This document shows positions 1 through 8,727 of a stretch of DNA of 64,000 bases, piece after piece (the stretch's first letter is position 1; every line of letters begins with the position of its first letter). Source of the DNA: Streptomyces barringtoniae (GTDB taxonomy: Bacteria; Actinomycetota; Actinomycetes; Streptomycetales; Streptomycetaceae); NCBI RefSeq assembly GCF_020819595.1, contig NZ_JAJHNP010000011.1, forward strand, positions 124,001 through 188,000, given 5' to 3'. The translations under genes were made by a program, and so were the position numbers. The notes beneath the pieces are model-generated. The model was not told where the DNA came from. It made no database searches and worked only from the letters and a program-made list of their open reading frames with translations.

Positions 1-30
1 CACCACAGCGCGCCCGCCCCCGCCGTATGA
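1..30 (+). CDS. 3' end of an upstream gene (possibly hypB)
   Basis: A reading frame entering from the left edge encodes HHSAPAPAV and stops at TGA 28-30. The stop shares bases with the hypF start (ATGA), so the two genes are translationally coupled. The position directly before hypF would suit hypB, the GTPase that inserts nickel and is otherwise missing from the visible hyp set. Nine residues cannot prove that identity. Confidence 0.4.
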   Translation, partial: HHSAPAPAV

Positions 31-2372
31 CGGCCCCGGCGACCGGCCTGGTCCGCCGCCGGCTCACGGTGCGCGGCACCGTGCAGGGGGTCGGCTTCCG
101 GCCGTACGTGCACCGACTGGCCGCCGGCCTCGGCCTCGCCGGGTTCGTCGGCAACACCGGCGACGGCGTGATCGTGGAGGTCGAGGGCCCGGCGGACGAG
201 GTCGACCGCTTCTGCGCCGTGCTGGCCGAAAAGCCGCCGCCCCTGGCCACCGTGAGCGGCATCGCCGGCGAGGACCTGCCCGCCACCGGCGACGCCGGCC
301 CCTTCACCATCCGCTCCACCGAGCGCGCAGGCGGCCGCACCCAGCTGCCGCCCGACACCGCGACCTGCGCCGACTGCCTGCGTGAACTGGCCGATCCGGC
401 CGATCGCCGGCACCGGCACCCGTTCGTCACCTGCACCCACTGCGGCCCCCGCTTCACCATCGCCACCGGGATGCCCTACGACCGGGTGGCCACGACGATG
501 GCCGGCTTCCCGATGTGCCCCTCCTGCGCCCGCGAGTACGGCGACCCCCTCGACCGGCGCTTCCACGCCCAGCCGGTCGCCTGCCCCGGCTGCGGGCCAC
601 GGCTCACCCTGACCCCGGCCTTCGGCGGCCTCCGCCCGGCCCGGGACGCGCACGCCCTCGCCACGGCACGGGCGCTGCTGGCCGCCGGACGGATCGTCGC
701 CGTCAAGGGCGTCGGCGGCTACCACCTGGCCTGCGACGCCACCCACGACCGGGCCGTGGCCACGTTGCGCGACCGCAAGGAACGCGGCGGCAAGGCCTTC
801 GCGGTGATGTGCGCCGACCTCGCCACCGCCGGGCGGATCGCGGTCCTCTCCGATGCCGAACGGGCCGCGCTGACCAGCGCCCGGCGCCCCATCGTCCTGC
901 TGCGCAGGCGCACTCCGCCGGACGGCCTCCGCCTCGCGGACCAGGTCTGCCCGGGCAGCCCGCACGTGGGCGTGATGCTGCCCTACACCCCGGTCCACGC
1001 CCTGCTGTTCGGGCTGCCCGGCGATCCGCCCGGCCCCCGGGTGCTGGTCATGACCAGCGGCAACCGCTCCGGCGAGCCCATCGTCACCGACGACACCGAG
1101 GCCCTGACCCGGCTCGCCGGACTGGCCGACGCCTGGCTCGCCCACGACCGGCCCATCGCCTCGCCGTGCGACGACTCCCTGCTGCGGGTCCGCCCCGACG
1201 GCACCGCACAGGTCCTCAGACGGTCCCGCGGCTACGTCCCCCGCTCGCTGCGGCTCCCGGTGCCCGTACCGCCCGTGCTCGCGGTCGGCGGCGACCTGAA
1301 GAACGTCCTGTGCCTCGGCGAGGGCGACCAGGCCTGGTTCGGGCCGCACATCGGCGACATGGGCGAGCTGGCCACCCTGGAGGCCGCCGAGCGTGCCGAG
1401 CGGCACCTGACCCGCCTGACCGGAGTCACCCCGGTCCTGGTCGCGGCCGACCGGCACCCCGGCTACCACTCGGCCGGCTGGGCCCGGCGCCGTGCCTCCC
1501 GCCTCGCCGGCGGCTCCCTGCGGCTGGTCCAGCACCACCACGCCCACGTCGCCTCCGCGATGGCCGAACACGGGCTGGACGGCACCACGCCGGTGATCGG
1601 CGTCGCGTTCGACGGCACCGGGTACGGCGAGGACGGCACCGTGTGGGGCGGCGAGATCCTGCTCGCCGACTACGCCGGCCACCGGCGCTTCGCCCACCTC
1701 ACGCCGGCCCCGCTGCCCGGCGGAGACGCCGGCGTGGCCAACCCCTGCCGGCTGGCACTGGCTCGGTTGTGGGCGGCCGGGCTCGACTGGGCGCCGGACC
1801 TGCCGAGCGTGCGGGCATGCACCGAGGGCGAACTCGCGGTGCTGCGAAGACAGTTGGACCGGCAGGTGGCCTGCGTGCCGACGTCCAGCATGGGCCGGTT
1901 GTTCGACGCGGTGTCGTCCCTGGCCGGTGTGTGCCATCGCGCGGAGTACGAGGCACAGGCCGCGATGGAGCTGGAGGCGGCGGCGGCCGAGGCGCGGGAC
2001 GCGGACGCGGCGGCGTATCCCTTCGGTGTCGCCCGGCAGCGGGAGATCGACCCGGCGCCGATGCTGCGCGCGCTCCTGGAGGACCGGCGGCTCGGCACCC
2101 CCGCCCCCGTCCTCGCGGCCCGCTTCCACCGGGGTGTCGCACGGGCCGTCGCAGAGATCTGCCACCGTGCCCGCGCGGAGACCGGCCTGACCACGGTCGC
2201 CCTCACCGGAGGCGTCTTCGCCAACGGCCTGCTGGAGGAGGAGTGCACCGCGCTGCTGGCCGGCGACGGCTTCACGGTGCTCCGGCACGGCGAAGTACCC
2301 CCGAACGACGGAGGGCTGGCGCTCGGCCAGCTCATGGTCGCGGGAACAGCAACCCACCACGGGACGGAGTGA
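27..2372 (+). CDS. hypF: HypF carbamoyltransferase (hydrogenase maturation)
   Basis: 781 aa, normal HypF length. HypF turns carbamoyl phosphate into the carbamoyl group that HypE dehydrates to the cyanide ligands of the NiFe(CN)2CO centre. Domains in order: acylphosphatase-like N-terminus (GTVQGVGFRPYVHRLA, about residues 14-95); paired zinc fingers (CADCLREL, CTHCGPRF, CPSCAREY, CPGCGP, about 113-190); YrdC-like domain (about 200-390, KGVGGYHLACDA); Kae1-like C-terminus with QHHHAHVASAMAEHG and GGVFANGLL. The start overlaps the upstream stop as ATGA. hypC follows after 3 bp, so this is an operon. No anomaly seen. Confidence 0.97.
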   Translation: MTAPATGLVRRRLTVRGTVQGVGFRPYVHRLAAGLGLAGFVGNTGDGVIVEVEGPADEVDRFCAVLAEKPPPLATVSGIAGEDLPATGDAGPFTIRSTERAGGRTQLPPDTATCADCLRELADPADRRHRHPFVTCTHCGPRFTIATGMPYDRVATTMAGFPMCPSCAREYGDPLDRRFHAQPVACPGCGPRLTLTPAFGGLRPARDAHALATARALLAAGRIVAVKGVGGYHLACDATHDRAVATLRDRKERGGKAFAVMCADLATAGRIAVLSDAERAALTSARRPIVLLRRRTPPDGLRLADQVCPGSPHVGVMLPYTPVHALLFGLPGDPPGPRVLVMTSGNRSGEPIVTDDTEALTRLAGLADAWLAHDRPIASPCDDSLLRVRPDGTAQVLRRSRGYVPRSLRLPVPVPPVLAVGGDLKNVLCLGEGDQAWFGPHIGDMGELATLEAAERAERHLTRLTGVTPVLVAADRHPGYHSAGWARRRASRLAGGSLRLVQHHHAHVASAMAEHGLDGTTPVIGVAFDGTGYGEDGTVWGGEILLADYAGHRRFAHLTPAPLPGGDAGVANPCRLALARLWAAGLDWAPDLPSVRACTEGELAVLRRQLDRQVACVPTSSMGRLFDAVSSLAGVCHRAEYEAQAAMELEAAAAEARDADAAAYPFGVARQREIDPAPMLRALLEDRRLGTPAPVLAARFHRGVARAVAEICHRARAETGLTTVALTGGVFANGLLEEECTALLAGDGFTVLRHGEVPPNDGGLALGQLMVAGTATHHGTE

Positions 2373-2375
2373 CCC

Positions 2376-2666
2376 ATGTGTCTGGCAGTGCCCGGCAAGG
2401 TCGTGTCCATCGACCGGAGTGCCGACCCCCTGACCGGGCTGATCGACTTCGGCGGAGTGCGCAAACAGGCGTGTCTGGAGTACCTGCCCGACGTCCGGGT
2501 GGGGGAGTACGTCATCGTCCACGTCGGCTTCGCCCTGCAGCGACTGGACGAGGAGTCGGCCCGGGCGTCCCTGGAGCTCTTCGAGCAACTGGGGCTGCTG
2601 GAGGAGGAGTTCGGGGACGCCTGGGAGCAGGCGGCCCGGCAGGAGAACGGGAGCGAGGCCCGGTGA
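2376..2666 (+). CDS. hypC: HypC/HybG chaperone for hydrogenase maturation
   Basis: 96 aa beginning MCLAVPGKV. Cys2 at the N-terminus is the family's essential residue: it carries the Fe(CN)2CO unit between HypD and the large-subunit precursor. The small beta-barrel region (about 3-55) is conserved; the tail is acidic and helical (DEESARASLELFEQLG). It lies 3 bp after hypF, and its TGA overlaps the GTG start of hypD (GTGA), which suits the stoichiometric HypC-HypD complex. Confidence 0.96.
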   Translation: MCLAVPGKVVSIDRSADPLTGLIDFGGVRKQACLEYLPDVRVGEYVIVHVGFALQRLDEESARASLELFEQLGLLEEEFGDAWEQAARQENGSEAR

Positions 2667-3832
2667 AGTACATCGAGGAGTTCAACGATCCCGGCCTGGC
2701 GCGCCGGCTGCTGGACGAGATCCGCGCCACGGTCACCCGGCCCTGGGCGCTGATGGAGGTCTGCGGCGGCCAGACCCACTCCATCATCCGCCACGGCATC
2801 GACCAACTCCTGCCGGAGGAGGTCGAGTTGATCCACGGACCCGGCTGTCCGGTGTGCGTCACGCCGCTCGACGTCATCGACAAGGCCCTGGAGATCGCCT
2901 CCCGCCCCGAGGTGATCTTCTGTTCCTTCGGCGACATGCTGCGCGTGCCGGGCACCGACCGGGACCTGTTCCGGGTGAAGGGCGGGGGAGGCGACGTACG
3001 CGTGGTGTACTCACCGCTGGACGCCCTCGACCTCGCCCGCAGGAACCCGGGCCGCCAGGTCGTGTTCTTCGCCATCGGCTTCGAGACGACCGCCCCGGCC
3101 AACGCCATGGCCGTCCACCAGGCCCACCGCCTGGGCATCGCCAACTTCAGCCTGCTGGTCTCCCACGTCCGGGTGCCACCCGCGATCGAGGCCATCATGG
3201 CGGCACCCGAATGCCGGGTCCAGGGCTTCCTGGCCGCCGGTCACGTGTGCAGCGTGATGGGCACCGCCGAGTACCCGGACCTGGCTGGGAAGCACCGTGT
3301 ACCCATCGTCGTCACCGGCTTCGAGCCGCTGGACATCCTCGAGGGCATCCGCCGCGCCGTCCACCAACTGGAGCGCGGTGAGCACCGGGTGGAGAACGCC
3401 TACCGGCGCGCCGTGCGCGAGCAGGGCAACCCGGCGGCCCTGCGCATGCTGGAGGAGGTCTTCGAGGTCACCGACCGCAACTGGCGCGGCATCGGACGCA
3501 TCCCCGCCAGCGGCTGGCGGCTGTCCGACGCCTACCGTGCCTACGACGCCGAACACCGCTTCGACGTCACCGGCATCCGCACCGAGGAGCCCGCCGTGTG
3601 CCGCGCCGGGGAGGTGCTGCAGGGGCTGATCAAGCCGACCGAGTGCGAGGCCTTCGGCACGGCCTGCACCCCGCGCACCCCGCTCGGCGCCACCATGGTC
3701 TCCAGCGAGGGCGCCTGCGCGGCCTACTACCTGTACCGCCGGATGAACACCCCGGCAGCGCAGGGATCCCGCATCCCGCAGAACCCGCAGCATTCGCAGG
3801 ACTCGCCGGAGGAGATGAACCCCGTTGGCTGA
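2663..3832 (+). CDS. hypD: HypD, Fe(CN)2CO assembly scaffold
   Basis: 389 aa from a GTG overlapping the hypC stop. The frame is open far upstream, opposite hypF codons, but homology begins exactly at VKYIEEFNDPGLA, so the GTG at 2663 is chosen. HypD assembles the iron-cyanide-CO unit with HypC and HypE. Visible motifs are MEVCGGQTHSI, GPGCPVCVTP, FFAIGFETTAPA and the C-terminal cysteine cluster CEAFGTACTPRTPLG with SSEGACAAYY, which holds a [4Fe-4S] cluster in known HypDs. The last 30 residues (after YLYRRMN) form a low-complexity tail. It overlaps hypE by 8 bp. Confidence 0.97.
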   Translation: MKYIEEFNDPGLARRLLDEIRATVTRPWALMEVCGGQTHSIIRHGIDQLLPEEVELIHGPGCPVCVTPLDVIDKALEIASRPEVIFCSFGDMLRVPGTDRDLFRVKGGGGDVRVVYSPLDALDLARRNPGRQVVFFAIGFETTAPANAMAVHQAHRLGIANFSLLVSHVRVPPAIEAIMAAPECRVQGFLAAGHVCSVMGTAEYPDLAGKHRVPIVVTGFEPLDILEGIRRAVHQLERGEHRVENAYRRAVREQGNPAALRMLEEVFEVTDRNWRGIGRIPASGWRLSDAYRAYDAEHRFDVTGIRTEEPAVCRAGEVLQGLIKPTECEAFGTACTPRTPLGATMVSSEGACAAYYLYRRMNTPAAQGSRIPQNPQHSQDSPEEMNPVG

Positions 3833-4904
3833 CCTCGCCACACCCGGGACGGCCGCCGTCGACCCCGCGAACTGGACCTGCCCCGCCCCCCTGCGCGACC
3901 AGCCGGTCGTCGTCATGGGGCACGGCGGAGGCGGCGCCCTGTCCGCCGAGCTCATCGAGCAGGTCTTCGCCCCCGCCTACGGCAACCCCACCCTGGCCAC
4001 CCTCACCGACTCGGCCGTCCTCGACCTGGGCGGTGCCCGGCTGGCCTTCTCCACCGACTCCTACGTCGTACGGCCGCTGTTCTTCCCCGGCGGCAGCCTC
4101 GGCGACCTCGCCGTCAACGGCACGGTGAACGACCTGGCGATGAGCGGCGCCCGGCCCGCCTACCTGTCCACGGCCTTCGTGCTGGAGGAGGGCGTGGAAC
4201 TCGACGTCGTCGGCCGGGTCGCGCGGGCCATCGGCGCGGCGGCCGAGGCAGCGGGCGTCATCGTCGCCACCGGCGACACCAAGGTGGTGGAGTCCGGACA
4301 CGGCGACGGCGTCTACGTCACCACCGCCGGCGTCGGCCTCGTCCCCGACGGCGTCGACATCCGCCCGCAGCGCGCCCGGCCCGGCGACGCCGTGATCGTC
4401 AGCGGCCCGATCGGCCTGCACGGCGTGGCGATCATGAGCGTGCGCGAAGGCCTGGAGTTCGGCGTCGAGATCGCCTCCGACACCGCACCGCTCGCGGACC
4501 TCGTGGCGGCCATGCTGGCGGTCACGCGGGACATCCACGTCCTGCGCGACCCGACCCGGGGCGGCCTCGGCGCCTCCCTGAACGAGATCGCCCGCGCCTC
4601 CGGCACCGGCGTCCGGCTGCGGGACCGGTCCATCCCGGTCCCGGACGAGGTCGCGAACGCCTGTGGCTTCCTCGGCCTGGACCCGCTGTACGTCGCCAAC
4701 GAGGGCCGACTGGTCGCCTTCGTGCCCCCGGAACACGCGGAGGCCGTCCTGGCGGCGATGCGGGCACACCCGCAGGGCACCGGGGCCGCCCTCATCGGCG
4801 AGTGCGTGGCCGAGCACCCGGGCATGGTCGTCGTCGCCACCGGCCTCGGCGGCACCCGGGTGGTGGACCTGCCGCTGGGGGAGCAGCTGCCCCGCATCTG
4901 CTGA
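3825..4904 (+). CDS. hypE: HypE, carbamoyl dehydratase
   Basis: 359 aa, starting at a TTG inside the end of hypD. HypE dehydrates an S-carbamoyl group on its own C-terminal cysteine to thiocyanate, using ATP. The protein ends LPRIC, so the required terminal Cys is present. The PurM-like fold shows MGHGGGGALSAELIEQVF near residue 27, STDSYVVRPLFFPGG, VNGTVNDLAMSGARP, GDTKVV and DPTRGGLGASLNEIA. This is the last gene of the rightward hyp operon and ends 19 bp from the stop of the convergent hypA. Confidence 0.97.
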   Translation: MADLATPGTAAVDPANWTCPAPLRDQPVVVMGHGGGGALSAELIEQVFAPAYGNPTLATLTDSAVLDLGGARLAFSTDSYVVRPLFFPGGSLGDLAVNGTVNDLAMSGARPAYLSTAFVLEEGVELDVVGRVARAIGAAAEAAGVIVATGDTKVVESGHGDGVYVTTAGVGLVPDGVDIRPQRARPGDAVIVSGPIGLHGVAIMSVREGLEFGVEIASDTAPLADLVAAMLAVTRDIHVLRDPTRGGLGASLNEIARASGTGVRLRDRSIPVPDEVANACGFLGLDPLYVANEGRLVAFVPPEHAEAVLAAMRAHPQGTGAALIGECVAEHPGMVVVATGLGGTRVVDLPLGEQLPRIC

Positions 4905-4910
4905 CCGGCC

Positions 4911-4939
4911 CCCGGCCCCGCCGTCAGCGCGGGGCCGGG
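4911..4939. terminator. Shared hairpin between convergent hypE and hypA
   Basis: CCCGGCCCCGC (4911-4921) pairs perfectly with GCGGGGCCGGG (4929-4939) around a 7-nt loop. It sits on the hypE/hypA junction and covers the last codons of hypA. There is no U-tract, as is usual in streptomycetes. It could stop transcription from both sides. Confidence 0.65.
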
Positions 4940-5280
4940 ACCGGTTCGACCCGGGTGATCTCCAGTTCCCGCCCGCTGCGCAGCTCCTGCGAAGGCCGGT
5001 CGCAGCGCGGGCACCAGAAGAACGGCGGCATGCCCACCGCGAACTCCTCCGCGCACGGCGCACAGTAGGCATGCGCCGTGACCTGCTCGACGACCAGCTC
5101 GGCCGTCGCCAGCGCCGTACCGTCCCGGGCCACCTCGAAGGCGAAGTGCAGCGCGTCGGGCACGACGCCCGCCAGTTCGCCCACGCGGACGGTGACCGCC
5201 GAGACGGCGTCCGCTCCGTCCGCGCGCGCGAGTTCGCCGGCCTGCTCCACGATCGCGGTCGCGATCGACAGCTCGTGCAC
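4924..5280 (-). CDS. hypA: HypA/HybF nickel metallochaperone
   Basis: 118 aa from GTG 5280 (VHELSIATAIVEQA); an ATG 39 bp upstream would add residues that overlap the neighbouring gene and break the family start. HypA binds Ni with His2 and the N-terminal motif and hands it to the large subunit with HypB. The zinc site is present as YCAPCAEE and FWCPRCDRP (two CxxC pairs, about residues 73-95). It is the last gene of the leftward hydrogenase operon, 7 bp after the small DUF6893-like gene, so the maturation genes are split between two convergent operons. Confidence 0.95.
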   Translation of the reverse strand: MHELSIATAIVEQAGELARADGADAVSAVTVRVGELAGVVPDALHFAFEVARDGTALATAELVVEQVTAHAYCAPCAEEFAVGMPPFFWCPRCDRPSQELRSGRELEITRVEPVPAPR

Positions 5281-5287
5281 GGCCGGC

Positions 5288-5500
5288 TCAGGGGTACCGG
5301 CGGTTGGCCCGCATGCCACCGGTCATCCGGTAGATGCGCAACTCACGTACGATCCCCGGGAGTTCCTTGACGAACAGTGTCATGGCCAGGCCGCCGATCA
5401 TGGCCGCCTGCATGACGAGCAGCTGACGTCCGGACATGCCGGACCGCGTGGTCCTTCTTCTCATGCCAACCTTCATGACGCTCTCTTTCCGCTCTCTCAT
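5288..5500 (-). CDS. Very small DUF6893-like protein
   Basis: 70 aa from ATG 5500, which overlaps the stop of the preceding 68-aa gene (ATGA). Internal ATGs at residues 9 and 13 are possible starts. It has a basic N-terminus (MRRRTTRSGMSG), then one hydrophobic helix (QLLVMQAAMIGGLAMTLFV), then a basic tail, so it is probably a single-pass membrane or membrane-associated peptide. The resemblance to short actinobacterial DUF6893 proteins is from memory of the family. Placement inside the hydrogenase operon suggests an accessory role, for example anchoring, but nothing in the sequence proves it. Confidence 0.7.
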   Translation of the reverse strand: MRERKESVMKVGMRRRTTRSGMSGRQLLVMQAAMIGGLAMTLFVKELPGIVRELRIYRMTGGMRANRRYP

Positions 5501-5703
5501 CCGGGCGAGATGTTCGGCATGTCCTGCACCAGGGCGTCATGCCGTTTCCAGTGGATACCGGTGGAGCGGCGCGCGTCGGAGCTGCCGTCCTTGTGGTGTC
5601 CGGTCTGGTGCTTGTAGGGGCCCAGGTTGCCCTGGTGCAGTCCGCGCACATGGCTCGGTGTGTCGGGCTTCGCCTGGGGGCGGCCCACTCGGATGCTGCC
5701 CAT
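5497..5703 (-). CDS. Small conserved-looking protein of the hydrogenase operon
   Basis: 68 aa with a strong Shine-Dalgarno (GGAAGGAGAA, 6-7 nt before ATG 5703), so it is a real gene despite its size. It is rich in Gly, His, Lys and Arg (LHQGNLGPYKHQTGHHKDG; STGIHWKRHDALVQDMPNI) and has no cysteine, membrane segment or known domain. It starts 21 bp after the DUF5947 gene and ends overlapping the next small gene (ATGA), so it is co-transcribed with the hydrogenase. Function unknown. The clustered histidines make metal binding conceivable; that is inference. Confidence 0.75.
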   Translation of the reverse strand: MGSIRVGRPQAKPDTPSHVRGLHQGNLGPYKHQTGHHKDGSSDARRSTGIHWKRHDALVQDMPNISPG

Positions 5704-5724
5704 GTCGGTTCTCCTTCCGGGTCC

Positions 5725-6321
5725 TCAGGACCGTTCGGTCAGCTCCCTGAAGAACTGTTCTACGGCCGGCCAGACCCGGCCGCCACCGGAGAGGCCCCGC
5801 CACTCGTGGCGGACCAGGGCGATCATCCGGTAGCAGTCGTCGACCGGCACGATCCAGTGCTCGTCGAGGCCCCGCACGGTGTTCACCAGCAGGGCCTCCA
5901 CATCGGGTGCCATGGCGGCGAGCTGCGGAACCGTGGCGGCGAGCCGCTGCCAGGCCGCCGCGTCCACCTCCCACCGCATGGCCCCGGCCGGGCTCGGCCC
6001 CTGCGCGGTGACCGTGCCGTCGGAGCGCGGCACGAAGAACACCAGCCCCACCGGGACGCCCAGCACGGCCGTGTCGACCGGCGGCAGCCGCAGCCGTCGC
6101 CTGGGCACGAGCCGGTAGCGGCCCTCGCCCGCCCCGTCGTCGGCGAACAGCACCGAGCAGGGGCGGCACACGCAGCGGACCTCGGCGGCGCTCGTGTCGT
6201 ACAGGTGGGGATGTTCCTCGGCCAGGCGGGCGGCGCACAGCTCGCAGACCTCGGCCTCGGCCGTGGCCGCGCGGTCGGCCGCGGAGCGGATGACCCGGGC
6301 GAGTGCTCCGTCCACCCTCAC
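5725..6321 (-). CDS. DUF5947-family hydrogenase accessory protein
   Basis: 198 aa from GTG 6321, overlapping the stop of the NifU-like gene (GTGA); a second GTG at 6315 is equally possible. The N-terminal region has two Cys pairs, CELCAARL (about residue 20) and CVCRPC (about 43), suggesting a small zinc or iron site. The body contains VGLVFFVPRSDG and a conserved end VDDCYRMIALVRHEWRGLSGG. The family is known to me only as a neighbour of actinobacterial hydrogenases. The coupling argues for maturation or electron transfer for this enzyme. Confidence 0.8.
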   Translation of the reverse strand: MRVDGALARVIRSAADRAATAEAEVCELCAARLAEEHPHLYDTSAAEVRCVCRPCSVLFADDGAGEGRYRLVPRRRLRLPPVDTAVLGVPVGLVFFVPRSDGTVTAQGPSPAGAMRWEVDAAAWQRLAATVPQLAAMAPDVEALLVNTVRGLDEHWIVPVDDCYRMIALVRHEWRGLSGGGRVWPAVEQFFRELTERS

Positions 6322-6878
6322 CGCGCCCCCTCGGGCAGGGCCCGTCGCTTGATCGTGCTCAGCGGTACGAACGCGGGTGCCGGCTTCCGCTCGGCGGTGG
6401 CGGGCACCGTCTCCACCGAGGTCAGCTCGGGAGCGACGGCCAGCACCGTGTCGCGGACCGCCTCGATGACCTCCGCCGAGCCGCCGCCGCACCCCGACCC
6501 GCACCCGCCGCCGGAGGTCAGCCGCACCCGCGCCACCTGCCCGTCGACTCCGGCCCACTCCAGGTCGCCGCCGCGCTCGCGCACTGCCGGCCGCAGCTTC
6601 TCGACCGCGCGGGCGGCCCTGCGCTCCGGGGACTCCGGATGGATCTCGTGCAGGACCAGGAGATGACCGAGCAGGTCGTCGTCGGCGAGCTTCTCCCGCA
6701 GCCGCTCGTCCGCGCCGTCCAGCACGCGGGCGAGCGCTTCGCCGTAGACCTCGGTCAGCAGCCGTACCGCCTCGAGCGCCGGGCCGGGCGCGGATTCCAG
6801 CCCGGCCAGCACCTCGTCGAGCCGGGCGAGCCGCGCTTCCACCGCCGGGTCGGAGAGCCGTACGGCGGTGTCAGCCAT
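6318..6878 (-). CDS. NifU-like (C-terminal domain) protein
   Basis: 186 aa from ATG 6878, overlapping the end of the large-subunit gene by 8 bp. The N-terminal 100 residues are helical and charged. The C-terminal part (about 105-165) has the NifU/Nfu pattern DLEWAGVDGQVARVRLTSGGGCGSGCGGG followed by IEAVRDTVLAVAPE, with the cysteine pair inside a Gly-rich loop. Nfu domains carry Fe-S clusters. Within this operon it most likely supplies or repairs clusters of the small subunit, or acts as an electron carrier; that role is inferred. Confidence 0.88.
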   Translation of the reverse strand: MADTAVRLSDPAVEARLARLDEVLAGLESAPGPALEAVRLLTEVYGEALARVLDGADERLREKLADDDLLGHLLVLHEIHPESPERRAARAVEKLRPAVRERGGDLEWAGVDGQVARVRLTSGGGCGSGCGGGSAEVIEAVRDTVLAVAPELTSVETVPATAERKPAPAFVPLSTIKRRALPEGAR

Positions 6879-8664
6879 GGTTGGCCCCGTACGTCGGCGA
6901 GTGCACGGTGGTCAGGGTCTTGCCCTTGCCCATGTACATGTGGACACCACACGGCAGACAGGGGTCGAAGCTGCGCACGGTGCGCATGATGTCGACGCCC
7001 TTGAAGTCGTCGGGCCCGTTCTCCTCGAAGATCGGCTGGCCCTGGACGGCGTCCTCGTACGGGCCCGGCGTGCCGTAGCTGTCGCGGGGGCTGGCGTTCC
7101 ACGGCGTCGGCGGGTACGGGTGGTAGTTGGCGATCTTCTTGTCCCGGATCACCAGGTGGTGGGAGAGGACCCCGCGCACCGCCTCGTGGAAGCCGCAGCC
7201 GATCGACTCGTCGGGCACCTCGAAGTTCTCGAACACCTTGGTGTCGCCGCTCCTGAGCATCCCCATGGCCTCCTCCAGGAACTGCAGGGCCATGGCGGCG
7301 GCGTAGGCGATGAAGTACGGCCGGGCGCGGTCCCGTTCGAGGGTGTTGCTCCACTTCGGGATGCGCCACTCCAGGGTCTGCTCCGGCAGCTTCTCGCCCT
7401 TGGGCAGGGTGATGCGGATGCCGCCGCCGGTCGCCTTGACGTACGGCGTGTCGACCAGGCCGCTGAGCGCGGTGGACCACAGCCGGGCCAGCGGACCGCC
7501 ACCCGTGTCCAGGGCGAGATACTCGCCGGTACCCGGGTGGTGCCAGCGCGGGCTCATCACCCAGCTGTAGTTGCCGTCGAAGTCCCGCTTCTGCGGCACC
7601 GGCACAGTGGTCTGGTTCCACGGGTGGCGCATGTCGACGGGGTTGCCGAGCGGGTCGTGGGTGACGAACGGATCCTCGTTCACCCAGTCCTCGTAGAAGG
7701 AGCTGCCCAGCATGATGCGCAGCCCGAGGTTGATGTCGATCAGGTTGTTGGTGACCAGCTTGCCGTCCACGACGACGCCCGGGGTGACGTACATCGCCCG
7801 GCCCCACTCGTTCATCGTCGCGTAGCGGTAGTCGACGACGTCCGGGTTCTGGAAGGCGCCCCAGCAGCCCAGCAGGATGCGGCGCCTGCCGACCTCCTCG
7901 TAGCCCGGCAGGGCCTCGTAGAAGAAGTCGAAGACGTCGTCGTTCATCGCCACCGCCTTCTTGATGAAGTCGATGACGCGCATCAGGCGGCTGAGGTAGT
8001 CGGTGAAGGTGTTCGGCTGCGGCATCGTGCCGACGCCGCCCGGGTACATCGTGGAGGGGTGCACGTGCCGCCCCTCCATCAGGCAGAACATCTCCCGGGT
8101 GATCCGGCTGACCTTCAGCGCCTCCTTGTAGACCTCGCCCTCGAAGGGGTTGAAGGCCTTCATGATGTCGGCGACGGTCCGGTAGCCGTGGACGTCCCCG
8201 CGGGGTGCGTCGGTGCGCTCGGCGCGGGCCAGGACACCGGGGTTGGTGGCCTTGACCATGGCCTCGCAGAAGTCCACGAAGACCAGGTTGTCCTGGAAGA
8301 TCGTGTGGTCGAAGATGTACTCCGCCGCCTCGCCCAGGTTGGTGATGTGCTCGGCCAGCTTCGGCGGCTTGACGCCGTAGGCCATCTGCTGGGCGTAGTT
8401 GGAGCAGGTGGTGTGGTTGTCGCCGCAGATCCCGCAGATGCGCGAGGTGATGAAACCGGCGTCACGCGGGTCCTTTCCCTTCATGAACACCGAATAGCCG
8501 CGGAAGAGCGACGAGGTGCTGTGGCACTCGACGACCTCCTGGTTGGCGAAGTCGATCTTCGTGTAGATGCCCAGGTTGCCGATGATCCGGGTGATCGGAT
8601 CCCAGGACATGTCGACGATCTGGGCGGGTTTGCGCTCCGTGGGCCGGGACTCGGTGGTGGTCAT
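6871..8664 (-). CDS. hhyL: [NiFe]-hydrogenase large subunit, actinobacterial group 1h type
   Basis: 597 aa catalytic subunit. The four Ni ligands are present: RICGICGDNH (C77, C80) and DPCLPCGVH (C569, C572). The 22 residues after His575 form the extension normally removed by a maturation endopeptidase; no such peptidase gene is visible in the window. It is partnered with the small subunit 63 bp upstream and coupled to the NifU-like gene downstream. Group 1h enzymes oxidise atmospheric H2 at high affinity and feed electrons to respiration, typically in stationary phase or spores. The group assignment rests mainly on the small subunit and neighbours. Confidence 0.95.
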   Translation of the reverse strand: MTTTESRPTERKPAQIVDMSWDPITRIIGNLGIYTKIDFANQEVVECHSTSSLFRGYSVFMKGKDPRDAGFITSRICGICGDNHTTCSNYAQQMAYGVKPPKLAEHITNLGEAAEYIFDHTIFQDNLVFVDFCEAMVKATNPGVLARAERTDAPRGDVHGYRTVADIMKAFNPFEGEVYKEALKVSRITREMFCLMEGRHVHPSTMYPGGVGTMPQPNTFTDYLSRLMRVIDFIKKAVAMNDDVFDFFYEALPGYEEVGRRRILLGCWGAFQNPDVVDYRYATMNEWGRAMYVTPGVVVDGKLVTNNLIDINLGLRIMLGSSFYEDWVNEDPFVTHDPLGNPVDMRHPWNQTTVPVPQKRDFDGNYSWVMSPRWHHPGTGEYLALDTGGGPLARLWSTALSGLVDTPYVKATGGGIRITLPKGEKLPEQTLEWRIPKWSNTLERDRARPYFIAYAAAMALQFLEEAMGMLRSGDTKVFENFEVPDESIGCGFHEAVRGVLSHHLVIRDKKIANYHPYPPTPWNASPRDSYGTPGPYEDAVQGQPIFEENGPDDFKGVDIMRTVRSFDPCLPCGVHMYMGKGKTLTTVHSPTYGANHG

Positions 8665-8727
8665 CTGCGGTACTGCCCCTCGCTGTTGGGGTCGGGCGGA
8701 TCGGTGGCGGGTTGGGGTCGGACGGCG

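Noticed and set aside
515..2662. An upstream in-frame extension of hypD of over 700 codons
   Set aside because: It is a shifted frame of hypF and reads as Arg/Pro-rich sequence. HypD homology begins at GTG 2663, which overlaps the hypC stop.
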